Shown here: positions 18,781-29,077 of the stretch, one piece after another | How positions within the stretch are numbered: the stretch's first letter is position 1 | Layout: each line of letters starts with the position of its first letter | The notes under the pieces: model-generated | Told to the model about the DNA's origin: nothing | Databases searched by the model: none | Seen by the model: the letters and a program-made list of their open reading frames with translations, nothing else | Translations under genes and position numbers: made by a program | NCBI RefSeq assembly: GCF_000344615.1 | Contig: NZ_KB467824.1 | Coordinates: 480,445 to 544,444, forward strand | Direction: 5' to 3' | Length of the DNA stretch: 64,000 bases | DNA from: Janthinobacterium sp. CG3 | Lineage (GTDB): Bacteria; Pseudomonadota; Gammaproteobacteria; Burkholderiales; Burkholderiaceae_D

Positions 18781-19632
18781 TTATTTGGCGAATTCGTGAG
18801 CAATGGCGGTAACTTCGCCGCGCCAATACGGCTGGGCGCCGTCAGGCAGAATCCATGCCACTTCCCCGTTGATTGGCACGCGCATTCCACCTTTATCCTG
18901 ATAGTTCCAGAAGCGCCCATGCCAAGGCGTCGGGACGGTCCGACCGCCCACCGTGCGGCCACGAGCATCCGCTCTTACGGTTTCAATGACGCCCGTTTCA
19001 TCGAAGCCGAAATGCAGCGTGACGGTGACCGCGCCGTCGACCAGCGTCGCACGTGCGGAATGCGCGTCGACGGCTTCCCAGCTGACGCCTTGGCTGGGCA
19101 GTAGGGCGGTGGGATACCACGCGGCCTCGGCGAAGAAGCGCATTAACTCTCCTTTGGCAAGATCAGCTGTGCCGCGCATATCCGCCACGGTGACCAGGCC
19201 CAGCAATGCGGCGCGCAGCGAGCCCTCGCCGGCAACGTAGGCGTCGTGCACCAGCACCGCCACGCCGGGCAACATATTGATACGGGCGTTCCAATCGAAG
19301 CCGGGTCGCCTCGTCACTATTTGCTGATCCGAGGTAAACGGCTTCCATTGCGTCGAGGTCGCGCTCATATTCATGCCGCCGCGGTGCCGCACGTCCACCC
19401 TGGCCACCATGGGCATGCCATCCGTGAGCGCGATGCGGAAATAGCGCTGCACCGGCGCGGGCAAACCCTCAAGTTCGTGAAAGTCGACGAATTGAGGCGT
19501 GACGGGAATGCGCGCCGCGTTGAGGGCGCTGCGCAAATTCCGAGTTCCCCGCTTCCAATGGTAGTTGCCATATGTGGCGACCGCGAAGCCGCTAGCGGCC
19601 AGCAGCAATATGAAGGCTAGTGTCTGGAGCAT
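18781..19632 (-). CDS. DUF6544-type membrane-anchored protein
   Basis: 283-residue protein with one N-terminal TM helix and a soluble domain of the DUF6544 (formerly DUF6920) kind, recognised by LPAPVQRYFRIAL near residue 55, the NARINMLPGVAVLVHDAYVAG region and a MRFFAEAAWYPTALLP segment. Function unknown. The ATG at 19632 has AAGGA eight bases upstream. Codon use is back to the chromosomal norm, so this gene marks the right edge of the accessory patch. Confidence 0.8.
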   Translation of the reverse strand: MLQTLAFILLLAASGFAVATYGNYHWKRGTRNLRSALNAARIPVTPQFVDFHELEGLPAPVQRYFRIALTDGMPMVARVDVRHRGGMNMSATSTQWKPFTSDQQIVTRRPGFDWNARINMLPGVAVLVHDAYVAGEGSLRAALLGLVTVADMRGTADLAKGELMRFFAEAAWYPTALLPSQGVSWEAVDAHSARATLVDGAVTVTLHFGFDETGVIETVRADARGRTVGGRTVPTPWHGRFWNYQDKGGMRVPINGEVAWILPDGAQPYWRGEVTAIAHEFAK

Positions 19633-19811
19633 GGTTCCGTTCCTTGCGGGTATCGTTACGGTGGAAAGGCGACATGGAATCGAAGCAAATGCGACCAGCC
19701 CGGCGCTGGCTTGGCGGCATCGATTGTACGCTAGCACGGTTGCCCGCTTTCGCTGCGTAGCAGGCCGGGAAGCGGGACAAAAACGCCTCTGCGGAAAAAA
19801 ATTCGAATTCC

Positions 19812-19838
19812 TGTCACAAGCTGCCCAAGCCCCGCGTC
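19812..19838 (+). promoter_or_regulatory. ECF41-type promoter
   Basis: TGTCACA (19812-19818), a 16-base spacer, then CGTC (19835-19838). This is the promoter form known for ECF41 sigma factors, and it sits 58 bases before the decarboxylase-like gene that precedes an ECF41 gene. Self-regulation is inferred. Confidence 0.7.
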
Positions 19839-19896
19839 TTATACGATATGGAAGGCGCAATGGGTGCCTTCCGCTCTCAAGCCAAAGGTTTCCATC

Positions 19897-20361
19897 ATGT
19901 CCCACGCCGCCCGCATCGCCTTCTTCACGCTCGCCCCCGCCAATCTGAAGGCGATGATCAGCCTGTCGACCTCCGTCAAACAGAGCTCGCTCGGCGAACG
20001 CCTGGTCGAACTGCTGCAATTGCGGGTCTCGCAAATCAACGGCTGCGGCGTCTGCGTCGACATGCACTGGCGCGAGCTGATCAAGCAGGACGCCAACCCG
20101 CGCCACATCAACGCCCTGGCCGGCTGGCGCGAAGCGCCTTTCTTCAGTGCCCGCGAACGCGCCGCGCTGGGCTGGGCCGAAGCCGTCAACGCGCTGCCGC
20201 AGCGCGACGACACCGACGCCGCCTATGCCGAGTTGCAGCAGTACTTCAGCGCCACCGAAATCGCCGAGCTAAGCTATGCGGTCGCCGCCATCAAGGGGTG
20301 GAACCTGATCAACCTGAGCCTGCGCAACCAGATCCCCGAGGTGCCGGCGCCGGGCTTCTAA
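19897..20361 (+). CDS. Carboxymuconolactone decarboxylase family / AhpD-like protein
   Basis: 154-residue AhpD-fold protein. A CGVC redox pair (residues about 49-52) followed by a His (VDMHW) matches the AhpD-core peroxidase-type active site, so thiol-dependent peroxidase or disulfide chemistry is more likely than decarboxylation. ATG 19897 has AAAGG eight bases upstream. The ECF41 sigma gene follows 149 bases later, and this pairing (carboxymuconolactone decarboxylase with ECF41) is the classic genomic context of that sigma group, so this is probably the sigma factor's target. Confidence 0.88.
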   Translation: MSHAARIAFFTLAPANLKAMISLSTSVKQSSLGERLVELLQLRVSQINGCGVCVDMHWRELIKQDANPRHINALAGWREAPFFSARERAALGWAEAVNALPQRDDTDAAYAELQQYFSATEIAELSYAVAAIKGWNLINLSLRNQIPEVPAPGF

Positions 20362-20510
20362 ACGGCCAGCCCGGTTTGTCGTCCGCCAGGGACGTCAAGC
20401 CGGGCGCCAGCCGATCCGCGGCGGTGGCCAAACCCGCCCGCGCCGGACTACACTGTCAGGCAACAGGCAGCGTCCGCGTTTTGTCCACCCACCAGCATCT
20501 TTTGCGCGCC

Positions 20511-21398
20511 ATGAACGACCCCGCCAGCCCCCACGAGGAACACACCTTCGCCGCGCTTCGTCCGCGGCTATTCTCCATCGCCTACCGCATGCTGGGCATC
20601 CGCGCCGACGCCGAAGACGTGGTGCAAGACGCCTGGCTGCGCTGGCACGGCGGCGAGCCGGCGGCCTTGCAATCGGCCGAGGCGTGGCTGGTGACGGTCA
20701 CCACGCGCCTGGCCATCGACCGCCTGCGTACCCGCAAGGCCGAGCGCGAAACCTACATCGGCTGGTGGTTGCCGGAGCCGCTGGTGGAGCTGGACGAACG
20801 CACGCCGGAAAGCGCCGCCGAACTGGCGAGCGAGGTCTCGGTGGCGTTCATGTGGGTGCTGGAACGCCTGTCGCCGGAGGAGCGCGCCGCCTTCCTGATG
20901 CGCCAGGTGTTCGACCACGACTACGCCGACATCGCGGCGATGCTGAATAAATCGGAAGCGAGCTGCCGTCAGATGGTGCACCGGGCGCAGGCGCGCGTGC
21001 AGCAGGAGCGCCCGCGCTTCGACGTGCCGAAGGACACGCACCGCGAGCTGCTGGCGAAGTTCATGCAGGCCGCCGGCAACGGCGACCGCGCCGCCATGAA
21101 GGCGATGATGTCGGACCGGGTGCAACTGGTGGCCGACGGCGGCGGCAAGGTCAATTCCTTCCTCCACATGTTGCACGGGGCGGGGCGCGTGGCGGGCGTG
21201 TACTGGTCGCTGGAACACCAGTTCCCGTCCCAGGTGGTTTATCGTTCGGCGCTAATCAACGGCGAGCCCGGCTTGCTGCGCTATGTCGCCGGCAAGATCG
21301 AGTCGGCGCAATCGTTCATCGTCGACGAGGGTCGCATCGTCGCGGTCTTCATCATGCGCAATCCGGACAAGCTGACCACCGTGCCGCAGTTCATCTGA
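20511..21398 (+). CDS. ECF41 family RNA polymerase sigma factor (SigJ-like)
   Basis: 295-residue ECF sigma factor with a C-terminal SnoaL-like extension. All three ECF41 markers are present: WLPEP in the linker between sigma-2 and sigma-4 (near residue 85), DGGGK (near 208) and NPDKL (near 283). In this group the extension works as a built-in regulator in place of a separate anti-sigma factor. It is downstream of the AhpD-like gene and a TGTCACA-N16-CGTC promoter, so both genes are probably self-controlled. The inducing signal is unknown. ATG 20511 is the first in-frame Met before the sigma-2 domain. Confidence 0.93.
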   Translation: MNDPASPHEEHTFAALRPRLFSIAYRMLGIRADAEDVVQDAWLRWHGGEPAALQSAEAWLVTVTTRLAIDRLRTRKAERETYIGWWLPEPLVELDERTPESAAELASEVSVAFMWVLERLSPEERAAFLMRQVFDHDYADIAAMLNKSEASCRQMVHRAQARVQQERPRFDVPKDTHRELLAKFMQAAGNGDRAAMKAMMSDRVQLVADGGGKVNSFLHMLHGAGRVAGVYWSLEHQFPSQVVYRSALINGEPGLLRYVAGKIESAQSFIVDEGRIVAVFIMRNPDKLTTVPQFI

Positions 21399-21648
21399 GG
21401 CGCCGATACTGAATAGCACCGGCGCGCCAATGAAACGCGAATAAGAATGGGAATAATACGCATTACCAATTTTGTTTGCAGCAAGGAAAGTGTGCGGCGG
21501 GCGCGCTCGAAAGCGGCGGGGAGGGAAAGCGTGCAGCGTTGTTTGGGCTGTACGACTTGCTGTGTAGCGGTACTGTTTCGTGCGAGCGCGTTGTTTCGGC
21601 GCCGTGGACCGTGATGCCGGCGCCTGGCATTGCAAGTAGCGTGGCTAC

Positions 21649-21936
21649 TCAGTGCATTGACGGGGTCGACAGTTCTTTCAATTCCCGGATGCTGAGATCC
21701 GATTTTTCGTGCATACGCAACAGAATCGTCGCGCCGACGGTCAGTTTCCTGTGCCGGATTTTGCTGATGATAGGTGGTTGAACCTCTAATACGCGGCATA
21801 ACTCCGCGTCGTTCTTCAAGTTCATCTTTTCGATGAGCGTGTCGAGCAGTTTGTTTGGCACGAAACTCGATGGTTCGAGTGCGCGCGCGCGGTTCATCGC
21901 TTCTATCATTTCCAGCTTCTTTTGCCGTACGTTCAT
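21649..21936 (-). CDS. Small Cro/C1-type HTH regulator
   Basis: 95-residue protein with a lambda-repressor-like helix-turn-helix (ELCRVLEVQPPIISKIRHRK, residues about 45-65). A very strong AGGAGGAG ribosome site lies just before the ATG. The closing segment (LLRMHEKSDLSIRELKEL) is seen in small chromosomal regulators of this bacterial group. Codon use is AT-richer than the flanks. There is no toxin partner next to it. Targets unknown. Confidence 0.8.
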   Translation of the reverse strand: MNVRQKKLEMIEAMNRARALEPSSFVPNKLLDTLIEKMNLKNDAELCRVLEVQPPIISKIRHRKLTVGATILLRMHEKSDLSIRELKELSTPSMH

Positions 21937-22105
21937 TTACTCCTCCTATTAGGTTAAGGGAAAAAGAAGGGGTGGCTGCCCCGGTGCTTGTACACCAAGC
22001 AATGTTGCTTTATGCGTGGCGCAGGTCCAGTACATTATTGATAACGAAGCAAGGATGTTTCAATAGTACTACGTTCCGAATTGTCGTGGCGCATTGTTGA
22101 AAAAA

Positions 22106-22798
22106 TTAACTGATAGTTTGTGCAACCCGGTTGACGAATGTTGTTTTTTGTAGTCCAACTTTACTTAATACCAAGATATGGTCGGCCATTTCGGCCGCCG
22201 CGTGCGAATGCGTGACCATGATCGCACAGCTGCCGTTGGCCTTGATTTCGTCGCGCAGCAGGCACAACACGCCGTGCGCGGTGTCCGGGTCGAGGTTGCC
22301 GGTCGGTTCGTCGGCCAGCACCAGGGCCGGCCGGTGCACCAGCGCGCGGGCGATGGCGACGCGCTGCATTTCGCCGCCCGACAACTGGCGCGGAAAGTCG
22401 TCGCCGCGCCCGGCCAGGCCGACCGCCGCCAGCATCTCGGCCGCGCGCGCCTGCGGCAGGCCGTTCAGCAGCAGCGGCAGGGCGATGTTTTGCAGCAGCG
22501 TCAGGTGCGGCAGCACGTGGAAGGCCTGGAAGATAAAGCCCATGCGCTCGCGCCGCAGCCGCGTGGCGGCGTCGTCGTCGAGCCCGGACATGGCGACGCC
22601 GTCGATCAGGATCGGGCTGGCTTCAAGGCCGGGGTCGGGCGCGTCGAGGCCGGCGATCAGGTTCAGCAGGGTCGACTTGCCGACCCCGGAGTCGCCCATG
22701 ATGGCGACGAATTCGCCGGCGCCGAAGCGGTGCGACAGGTTGGCCAGCACCGGGCGGCCGGTGGCGTAGGATTTCGACAGGTGGCGTAGTTCTAGCAT
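22106..22798 (-). CDS. LolD/MacB-type ABC ATPase without adjacent permease
   Basis: 230-residue ABC ATPase with Walker A (GDSGVGKST), signature (LSGGEMQR) and Walker B (LVLADEPTGNLDP). The TGNLDP form is typical of LolD/MacB/FtsE-like ATPases, not of PhnC. It is the last gene of the transporter run: 34 bases after the second PhnE-like permease. No FtsX-type permease follows, so either it is an extra ATPase for this importer or its partner is elsewhere. ATG 22798 is preferred over an upstream TTG. The C-terminal end (KTTFVNRVAQTIS) is unusual. Confidence 0.85.
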   Translation of the reverse strand: MLELRHLSKSYATGRPVLANLSHRFGAGEFVAIMGDSGVGKSTLLNLIAGLDAPDPGLEASPILIDGVAMSGLDDDAATRLRRERMGFIFQAFHVLPHLTLLQNIALPLLLNGLPQARAAEMLAAVGLAGRGDDFPRQLSGGEMQRVAIARALVHRPALVLADEPTGNLDPDTAHGVLCLLRDEIKANGSCAIMVTHSHAAAEMADHILVLSKVGLQKTTFVNRVAQTIS

Positions 22799-22832
22799 GG
22801 CGGGGCGATCCAAGGTTGGCGGGGTCGAACGG

Positions 22833-23639
22833 CTAGCGCGTCAGGGCGCGCCGCATGGCGAAGCTGACGGCGTCAACCAGGGCCACCAGCAGCAGCATTG
22901 CCAGGATGACGGTGGCGGCCTTCTGGGTCTGGAACAGCGACAGGTGGTATTTCAGCATCTGGCCCAGGCCGCCGGCGCCGACCACGCCCAGAATCGCCGC
23001 GGCGCGGATGTTGTTCTCCCAGCGGTACAGCGTGTAGGACAGCATTTGCGGCAGCGTTTGCGGCAGCGTCGCGTAGAAGAAGGCGGCCATCGGCGTGGCG
23101 CCGTTGGCGCGCAGGCTGTGCTCGGGCAGCGGCGCGGCGTTTTCCAGCGCGTCGGCGAACAGCCGGCCCAGCACGCCGGCGGTGTGGAAGGCCAGCGCCA
23201 GGGTGCCGGCGAACGGCCCCAGGCCGGCGGCGATCAGCAGGATCGAGGCCCACACCAGTTCCGGGATCGAGCGCAGCACGTTGAGCAGCGCGCGCGTGGC
23301 GCCGCGCGAGAGCGGGTCGAAGCGGCCGGCCGCCGGCAACGCGAACAGCATGCCGGCGGCCACCGCCAGCAGCGTGCCCAGCGCCGACATCGCCAGCGTC
23401 TCGGCGGCCGCCCACGCGGTCTTTTTCAGGAAGGGCGCGGCGGTGTCGGGCGGCGCGAAGCCGCCGAGGAATTCCAGCGCGCTGGCGCCGGCCTCGCCAG
23501 TGAAGAACGCCGCCCACTTCAGCGGCAGCGAGGCGAAGCTGGCCAGCACCAACGCCGCCAGCGCCAGCAGCAGCGCGATGGTGGACCAGGGCCGTGGCGG
23601 CGTGGCCGTTGGGGGGCGGGCGGGCGTGGCGGCGTTCAT
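22833..23639 (-). CDS. PhnE-like ABC permease 2 of putative selenate transporter
   Basis: 268-residue inner-membrane permease of the PhnE/PtxC group, with about six TM helices and the cytoplasmic coupling loop (YRWENNIRAAAILGVVGAGG) that docks the ATPase. It starts at ATG 23639, overlapping the stop of permease 1 by an ATGA, so translation is coupled. Expected to form a heterodimer with permease 1. By the adjacent binding protein the substrate is probably a selenium oxyanion, not phosphonate; this is inference. Confidence 0.85.
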   Translation of the reverse strand: MNAATPARPPTATPPRPWSTIALLLALAALVLASFASLPLKWAAFFTGEAGASALEFLGGFAPPDTAAPFLKKTAWAAAETLAMSALGTLLAVAAGMLFALPAAGRFDPLSRGATRALLNVLRSIPELVWASILLIAAGLGPFAGTLALAFHTAGVLGRLFADALENAAPLPEHSLRANGATPMAAFFYATLPQTLPQMLSYTLYRWENNIRAAAILGVVGAGGLGQMLKYHLSLFQTQKAATVILAMLLLVALVDAVSFAMRRALTR

Positions 23640-24475
23640 CCTAGCCGCCTGCGCAACATTTTCGAGACCGCGTCGGCGCCCGCCACCAGCAGCACGAACA
23701 CCAGCAGCATAGCCGACACTTCGCCGCCGGAGAGCATTTTCATCGACTCGTCCATGCGCTGGCCAAGGCCGCCGGCGCCGACAAAGCCCATCACCACCGA
23801 GCCGCGGATCGCGCATTCCCAGCGGTAGACGGTGTACGACACCAGTTCCGAGGCCGATTCCGGCAGCGCGCCGTACAGCAGCGCAGCCAGGCGGCCGCCG
23901 CCGTTTTTCAGCAACGCCTCGCTGGCGTGGGCCTCCGACGATTCGAGGATTTCGGCGTACACCTTGCCGAGCATGCCGCAGTAGGTCAGGGCGATGGCCA
24001 GCACGCCGGCGGTCGGCCCCAGGCCGATGATGCGCACGAACAGCAGCGCCCATACCAGCTCGGGCACGCTGCGCAGCAGCACCAGCAGCCAGCGTACGCC
24101 CTGGCGCACGGCGGCCGAGAGCGTACGCATGCGGCCGGTGCCCAGGCGCGACACCGACAGCCGCTCCGTCACCAGCAGCGTGGCCGGGATCGCGCCCAGC
24201 AGCGCCAGGCTCAGGCCGGCGGTGGCGATGGCGACGGTCTGCCAGGTCTCGCGCAGCAGCATCTGCAGGAATTCGGCGGAGTGGGCCGGCGGCACGAAGC
24301 CGGCCAGGAATTGCCCGGTCGCCGCCAGGCTTTGCCAGTCGAACAAAATGGATGGTTTGAATTCGCTCACCACCAGCGTCGGCCACAGCACGGCCACGGC
24401 CAGCGCGGCCATCGTCACGCGGCCGCGCCAGGCGGGGTCGGGGTGGCGCTCGAAGCGCGGCGTCGGCGACTGCAT
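23636..24475 (-). CDS. PhnE-like ABC permease 1 of putative selenate transporter
   Basis: 279-residue permease related to permease 2 (shared SVPELVWALLF / SIPELVWASIL and YRWEC/YRWEN coupling-loop motifs), with about six TM helices. The ATG at 24475 is chosen; a TTG at 24484 directly after the upstream stop would add three residues. It lies between the PhnC-like ATPase and permease 2 in a tight operon. Confidence 0.85.
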   Translation of the reverse strand: MQSPTPRFERHPDPAWRGRVTMAALAVAVLWPTLVVSEFKPSILFDWQSLAATGQFLAGFVPPAHSAEFLQMLLRETWQTVAIATAGLSLALLGAIPATLLVTERLSVSRLGTGRMRTLSAAVRQGVRWLLVLLRSVPELVWALLFVRIIGLGPTAGVLAIALTYCGMLGKVYAEILESSEAHASEALLKNGGGRLAALLYGALPESASELVSYTVYRWECAIRGSVVMGFVGAGGLGQRMDESMKMLSGGEVSAMLLVFVLLVAGADAVSKMLRRRLG

Positions 24476-24484
24476 GGGCGACAA

Positions 24485-25324
24485 CTAGAAGCAGGCGCCG
24501 ACGGCCAGCCGCGCCGCCGTCTCGTGCGGCGCGGCGGGCGTCTCGCCCAGCGCCTCGTTCTGGTATAGCTCCGTGATCATGGCGTCGCTGACGTCCTGGC
24601 GCGGCAGGTCGAAGACGACGCGGCCATCCTTCAGGCCGACGATGCGCGGGAAGTGGGCGCGCGCCATGTCGACCTGGTGCAGGCTGCAGATCAGCGTGGC
24701 GCCGCGCGCGCTGGCCTCCTGGCGCAGCGTGGCCAGCGTCAATTGCGACAGCGTCGGGTCGAGCGCCGACAGCGGCTCGTCGACCAGCAGCGCCTGCGCG
24801 TTCGACAGCAGCAGCCGCGCCAGGGCGCAGCGCTGGCGTTCGCCGCCGGACAGGCGGTCGACCCGCGAGTACAACTTGTCGCCCAGCTGGAAGCGCGACA
24901 GCGCCTGCCAGGCCGCCTCCGGGTCTTGCGGTTTGATGAGTGACACCAGCGCCTGCCACAAGCTCCATTGCGGCAGGCGCGCCGCCAGCACCGCCGTCAC
25001 CACGCGCTGGCGCGGCGGCAGCGGCGGCGTTTGCGGGGCCAGGAACAGGCGCGCGCGCAGGCGGTGCCGCTGCTTCTCGGACAGCGCCCACGGATCGACG
25101 CCGAAGGCGCGCAAGCGGCCGTCGCCCGGTTCGGGCCGGTGCGCGCAGGCCAGCGTGGACAGCAGCGTGGTCTTGCCGGCGCCGGAGGGGCCGATCAGCG
25201 CCAACTGTTCGCCCTGTGCCACCTCCAGGCTGATCTGGTGCAGCGCGGCGGGGCGGCCGGCGCCAAGATGGCGCACCGTCAGTTGCTTCAGGCTGTAGGT
25301 ACTCACGGTGCTCATGGTGCTCAT
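24485..25324 (-). CDS. PhnC-like ABC ATPase of putative selenate transporter
   Basis: 279-residue importer ATPase: Walker A GPSGAGKTT near residue 44, signature LSGGERQR near 160, Walker B ALLVDEPLSALDP. Sequence style matches PhnC ATPases that serve PhnE permeases. It begins 15 bases after the stop of the binding protein gene, so the four genes (binding protein, ATPase, two permeases) form one operon reading leftward. It should energise uptake of the ligand caught by the binding protein. Confidence 0.88.
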   Translation of the reverse strand: MSTMSTVSTYSLKQLTVRHLGAGRPAALHQISLEVAQGEQLALIGPSGAGKTTLLSTLACAHRPEPGDGRLRAFGVDPWALSEKQRHRLRARLFLAPQTPPLPPRQRVVTAVLAARLPQWSLWQALVSLIKPQDPEAAWQALSRFQLGDKLYSRVDRLSGGERQRCALARLLLSNAQALLVDEPLSALDPTLSQLTLATLRQEASARGATLICSLHQVDMARAHFPRIVGLKDGRVVFDLPRQDVSDAMITELYQNEALGETPAAPHETAARLAVGACF

Positions 25325-25339
25325 GCCGCCCGGGTCCGC

Positions 25340-26212
25340 TTACTTGTTGAGCAGGCCGGCGTTGTTCGCCGCCGCTTCGATCGACTTATAGTTCTCGGCC
25401 TTGGTCGGGATGAACTTGCTGGCCCGCTGCAGGTCGAGGATCACCTTGTCGTCGGCTTTGTTGATGTCCAGCGCCAGGAAGGCGTCGCTGATCTTCTTGC
25501 GCAGGTCGGCGTTCATGTCCGAGCGCACGCTCCAGTTGTAGTCGAAGTAGCCGGGGGTGGTGTAGAACACCCGCACGGCGGCCGGGTCGACCTTCTTCTC
25601 GGCCACCAGCTTTTCCCATACCGAGATGTTGAGCGCGCCGGCGTCGACCTTGCCGCCGGCCACCGCCGCCACCGTCGCGTCGTGCGCGCCGGAGAAGGCG
25701 ATGCGCTTCAAGTCGGCGTCCGGGTCGACCTTCGCGCCCAGCAGGAAGGAGCGCGGCATCAGGTGGCCGGAGGTCGACGATTCGGAACCGAACGACAGCG
25801 TCTTGCCCTTCAGGTCGGCGAGCTTGTTGATGTCCTTGTTGGTGGTGATGAAGACCGACTTGAACTTCTCGTCCTCGGCTCGCTGTACCAGCGGCGTGAT
25901 CTGGCCCTTGCTGCGGTGGTTGGCCTGGACGAAGGTGAAGCCGCCGAACCAGACCATGTCGACCTTCTTGTTGATCAGCGCCTCGACCGAGGCGGCATAG
26001 TCGGTCACCGGGGTGAACTCGACCTTCATGCCGGTTTTCTTTTCCAGGTACTCGCCCAGCGGCTTGAACTTGCGCTGCAACTCGGTCGGCGCCTCGTCCG
26101 GGATGGCCGACACGCGCAGCACCGCCTGCGCCTGCGCGTGCGCGGCGGCAAACAACATGGCGGCGGCCAGCGACGCCGACAGCAGGGACTTGACTGGGGA
26201 AAATATGAACAT
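25340..26212 (-). CDS. Putative selenate ABC transporter substrate-binding protein
   Basis: 290-residue periplasmic binding protein (PhnD-related type 2 fold) with a signal peptide cleaved near AHAQA-Q. It matches the branch annotated as putative selenate-binding, recognisable by FTPVTDYAASVEALINKK, DMVWFGGFTFVQANHRSKGQ and QRAEDEKFKSVFITT. That branch is known to co-occur with selenium metabolism genes such as selD, and here a selD-type gene lies about 6.4 kb away. Ligand assignment is still a family-level inference; phosphonate or phosphite cannot be excluded. AAAGG lies eight bases before the ATG. Divergent from egtD with a 195-base shared control region. Confidence 0.85.
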   Translation of the reverse strand: MFIFSPVKSLLSASLAAAMLFAAAHAQAQAVLRVSAIPDEAPTELQRKFKPLGEYLEKKTGMKVEFTPVTDYAASVEALINKKVDMVWFGGFTFVQANHRSKGQITPLVQRAEDEKFKSVFITTNKDINKLADLKGKTLSFGSESSTSGHLMPRSFLLGAKVDPDADLKRIAFSGAHDATVAAVAGGKVDAGALNISVWEKLVAEKKVDPAAVRVFYTTPGYFDYNWSVRSDMNADLRKKISDAFLALDINKADDKVILDLQRASKFIPTKAENYKSIEAAANNAGLLNK

Positions 26213-26407
26213 GGTCGATGCCTTTATGTAATGAAATGAACTCGATGCGAGCGCTGCAGGGCGGGGCCGTGGCCAGCCGTGGGGTTCCGCTCGCGCGCCG
26301 CGGCAAATCGATATTCGGCTATCATAACAAAAATGTCATCTGCAGCAGCGAACCCGCGCCATTTGCCACAGGGATGCGGCCATTCACCCACACTGTCAGC
26401 CACGCCT
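26213..26407. promoter_or_regulatory. Shared control region between transporter operon and egtDB
   Basis: Divergent gap between the binding-protein gene and egtD. A TATCAT hexamer at 26320-26325 could be the egtD -10 box, giving a leader of about 75 bases, but no convincing -35 was found. No operator palindrome was recognised. Confidence 0.4.
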
Positions 26408-27418
26408 ATGCCACACGCCACACAGTTGTCCTCGCCCTTGTCCGCGCCCTTGCCCGATTCGCCCCGGTCCGATGCCAGCCGGGCGGCCCGCGCGTGCGCC
26501 GCCGTGCTTGCCGAAATCGGCGCCGGTTTGCTGGCGCCGCAGGCGGCCACGTCGCCCAAATACCTGTACGACGCGCTCGGTTCGAAGCTGTTCGAGGCCA
26601 TCTGCGAGCTGCCCGAATACTATCCGACCCGCACCGAGGCGGCCATCTTCGCGCAGTACGGCGCCGACATCGCGCGCGCGGCCGGCCCCGGCGCCACGCT
26701 GATCGACCTGGGCGCCGGCAACTGCGCCAAGGCCGCCAGCCTGTTCCCGCTGCTGCACCCGGCCCAATACGTCGCCATCGACATCTCCCACGACTTCCTG
26801 CGCGAATCGCTGGGGCGTTTGCAGCAGCGCTTCCCGCACATCGACATGTGCGGCCTGGGGCTGGACTTCTCCAGCGCCCTGGAACTGCCCGGCAGCGTGC
26901 GCGCGCAACAGCGCCTGTTCTTTTACCCCGGCTCGTCGATCGGCAATTTCGCGCCGCGGCAGGCGCTCGCCTTCCTGCGCCGCCTGCGCGCCAATTCGGC
27001 CGACGACGGCGCGCTGCTGATCGGCGTCGACCTGGTCAAGGACGACGCCACCCTGGACGCCGCCTACGACGACGCGCTGGGCGTGACGGCGGCCTTCAAC
27101 CTGAACCTGCTGCGCCACCTGAACCACCTGATCGGCGCCGACTTCGACGTGCGCCAGTGGCAGCACCGCGGCTTTTTCAACGCCGAACAGCGGCGCGTCG
27201 AAATGCACCTGGAGGCGCGCTGCGCGCTGACGGTGCAGTGGCAGGGCGGCGCGCGGCGCTTCGCGCGCGGCGAAGGCATCCACACCGAAGACAGCTACAA
27301 ATACACCCGCGAGGGCTTCGTCGACCTGCTTGAGCAGGCCGGCTACGGCGCCACGCGGATCTGGACCGACCCGGCGCAATGGTTCGCCGTCATCCACGCG
27401 CGCGTCATCCGCGACTGA
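26408..27418 (+). CDS. egtD: L-histidine N(alpha)-methyltransferase EgtD
   Basis: 336-residue SAM-dependent enzyme that trimethylates L-histidine to hercynine, the shared precursor of ergothioneine and selenoneine. Family hallmarks: KYLYDALGSKLFEAICELPEYYPTRTE at the start of the domain (region about 49-75), the SAM loop IDLGAGNCAKA, FYPGSSIGNF and the GEGIHTEDSYKYT histidine-binding stretch. ATG 26408 fits the family length; an upstream ATG at 26333 would add 25 residues whose codons lack the local G+C pattern. Three bases separate its stop from egtB. Confidence 0.95.
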   Translation: MPHATQLSSPLSAPLPDSPRSDASRAARACAAVLAEIGAGLLAPQAATSPKYLYDALGSKLFEAICELPEYYPTRTEAAIFAQYGADIARAAGPGATLIDLGAGNCAKAASLFPLLHPAQYVAIDISHDFLRESLGRLQQRFPHIDMCGLGLDFSSALELPGSVRAQQRLFFYPGSSIGNFAPRQALAFLRRLRANSADDGALLIGVDLVKDDATLDAAYDDALGVTAAFNLNLLRHLNHLIGADFDVRQWQHRGFFNAEQRRVEMHLEARCALTVQWQGGARRFARGEGIHTEDSYKYTREGFVDLLEQAGYGATRIWTDPAQWFAVIHARVIRD

Positions 27419-27420
27419 GC

Positions 27421-28738
<1,318 letters not shown>

Positions 28739-28740
<2 letters not shown>

Positions 28741-28830
28741 CGGGCCGGCAACGCTGGAGTCGAGCAAAGGCAAAGCGCCGGGGCCGGACCTTCAGGTCCG
28801 ACCCCGGGGTGACGCCCGTGGTTTGGATCG
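28739..28830. repeat. Dispersed repeat, copy overlapping the egtB stop
   Basis: About 90 bases beginning TAGCGGGCCGGCAACGCTG and ending near GTGGTTTGGAT. Shares most of its length with 49710-49801. Contains an inner hairpin GGACCTTCAGGTCC. The egtB TAG is its first triplet. Confidence 0.7.
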
Positions 28831-28926
28831 CTTCCTTCACGCCGTCAGGGACTGCCCCCAAGTGTTTGGCTGTGGTTCCTTGCACAGCCGTCGGCCCTGG
28901 CCGGACGCCGGGCCGCCGCCGACGCC

Positions 28927-28957
28927 GGTCGGGTTACGCCGTTCCGGCCGACCTACG
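28927..28957. repeat. REP-like element
   Basis: GTCGGGTTACGCCG, a short centre, then CCGACCTACG: a short member of the REP-like family. With the repeat at 28739 it fills most of the 337-base gap between egtB and the GGDEF gene. Confidence 0.6.
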
Positions 28958-29077
28958 AAAATCCTTAACTGGGCGGTATTCGCCCCTTGCCGCGGCTTCC
29001 TGCCGCCCGCGCCGTGCCATCCCTGCTATGATTGCTTGCAGCGGCGTTCTCCGAGCGTCGCATAGCCGGAGGCGTCC

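Noticed and set aside
26333..26407. Upstream ATG for egtD
   Set aside because: Would add 25 residues with low third-position G+C and exceed the usual family N-terminus; kept only as an alternative.
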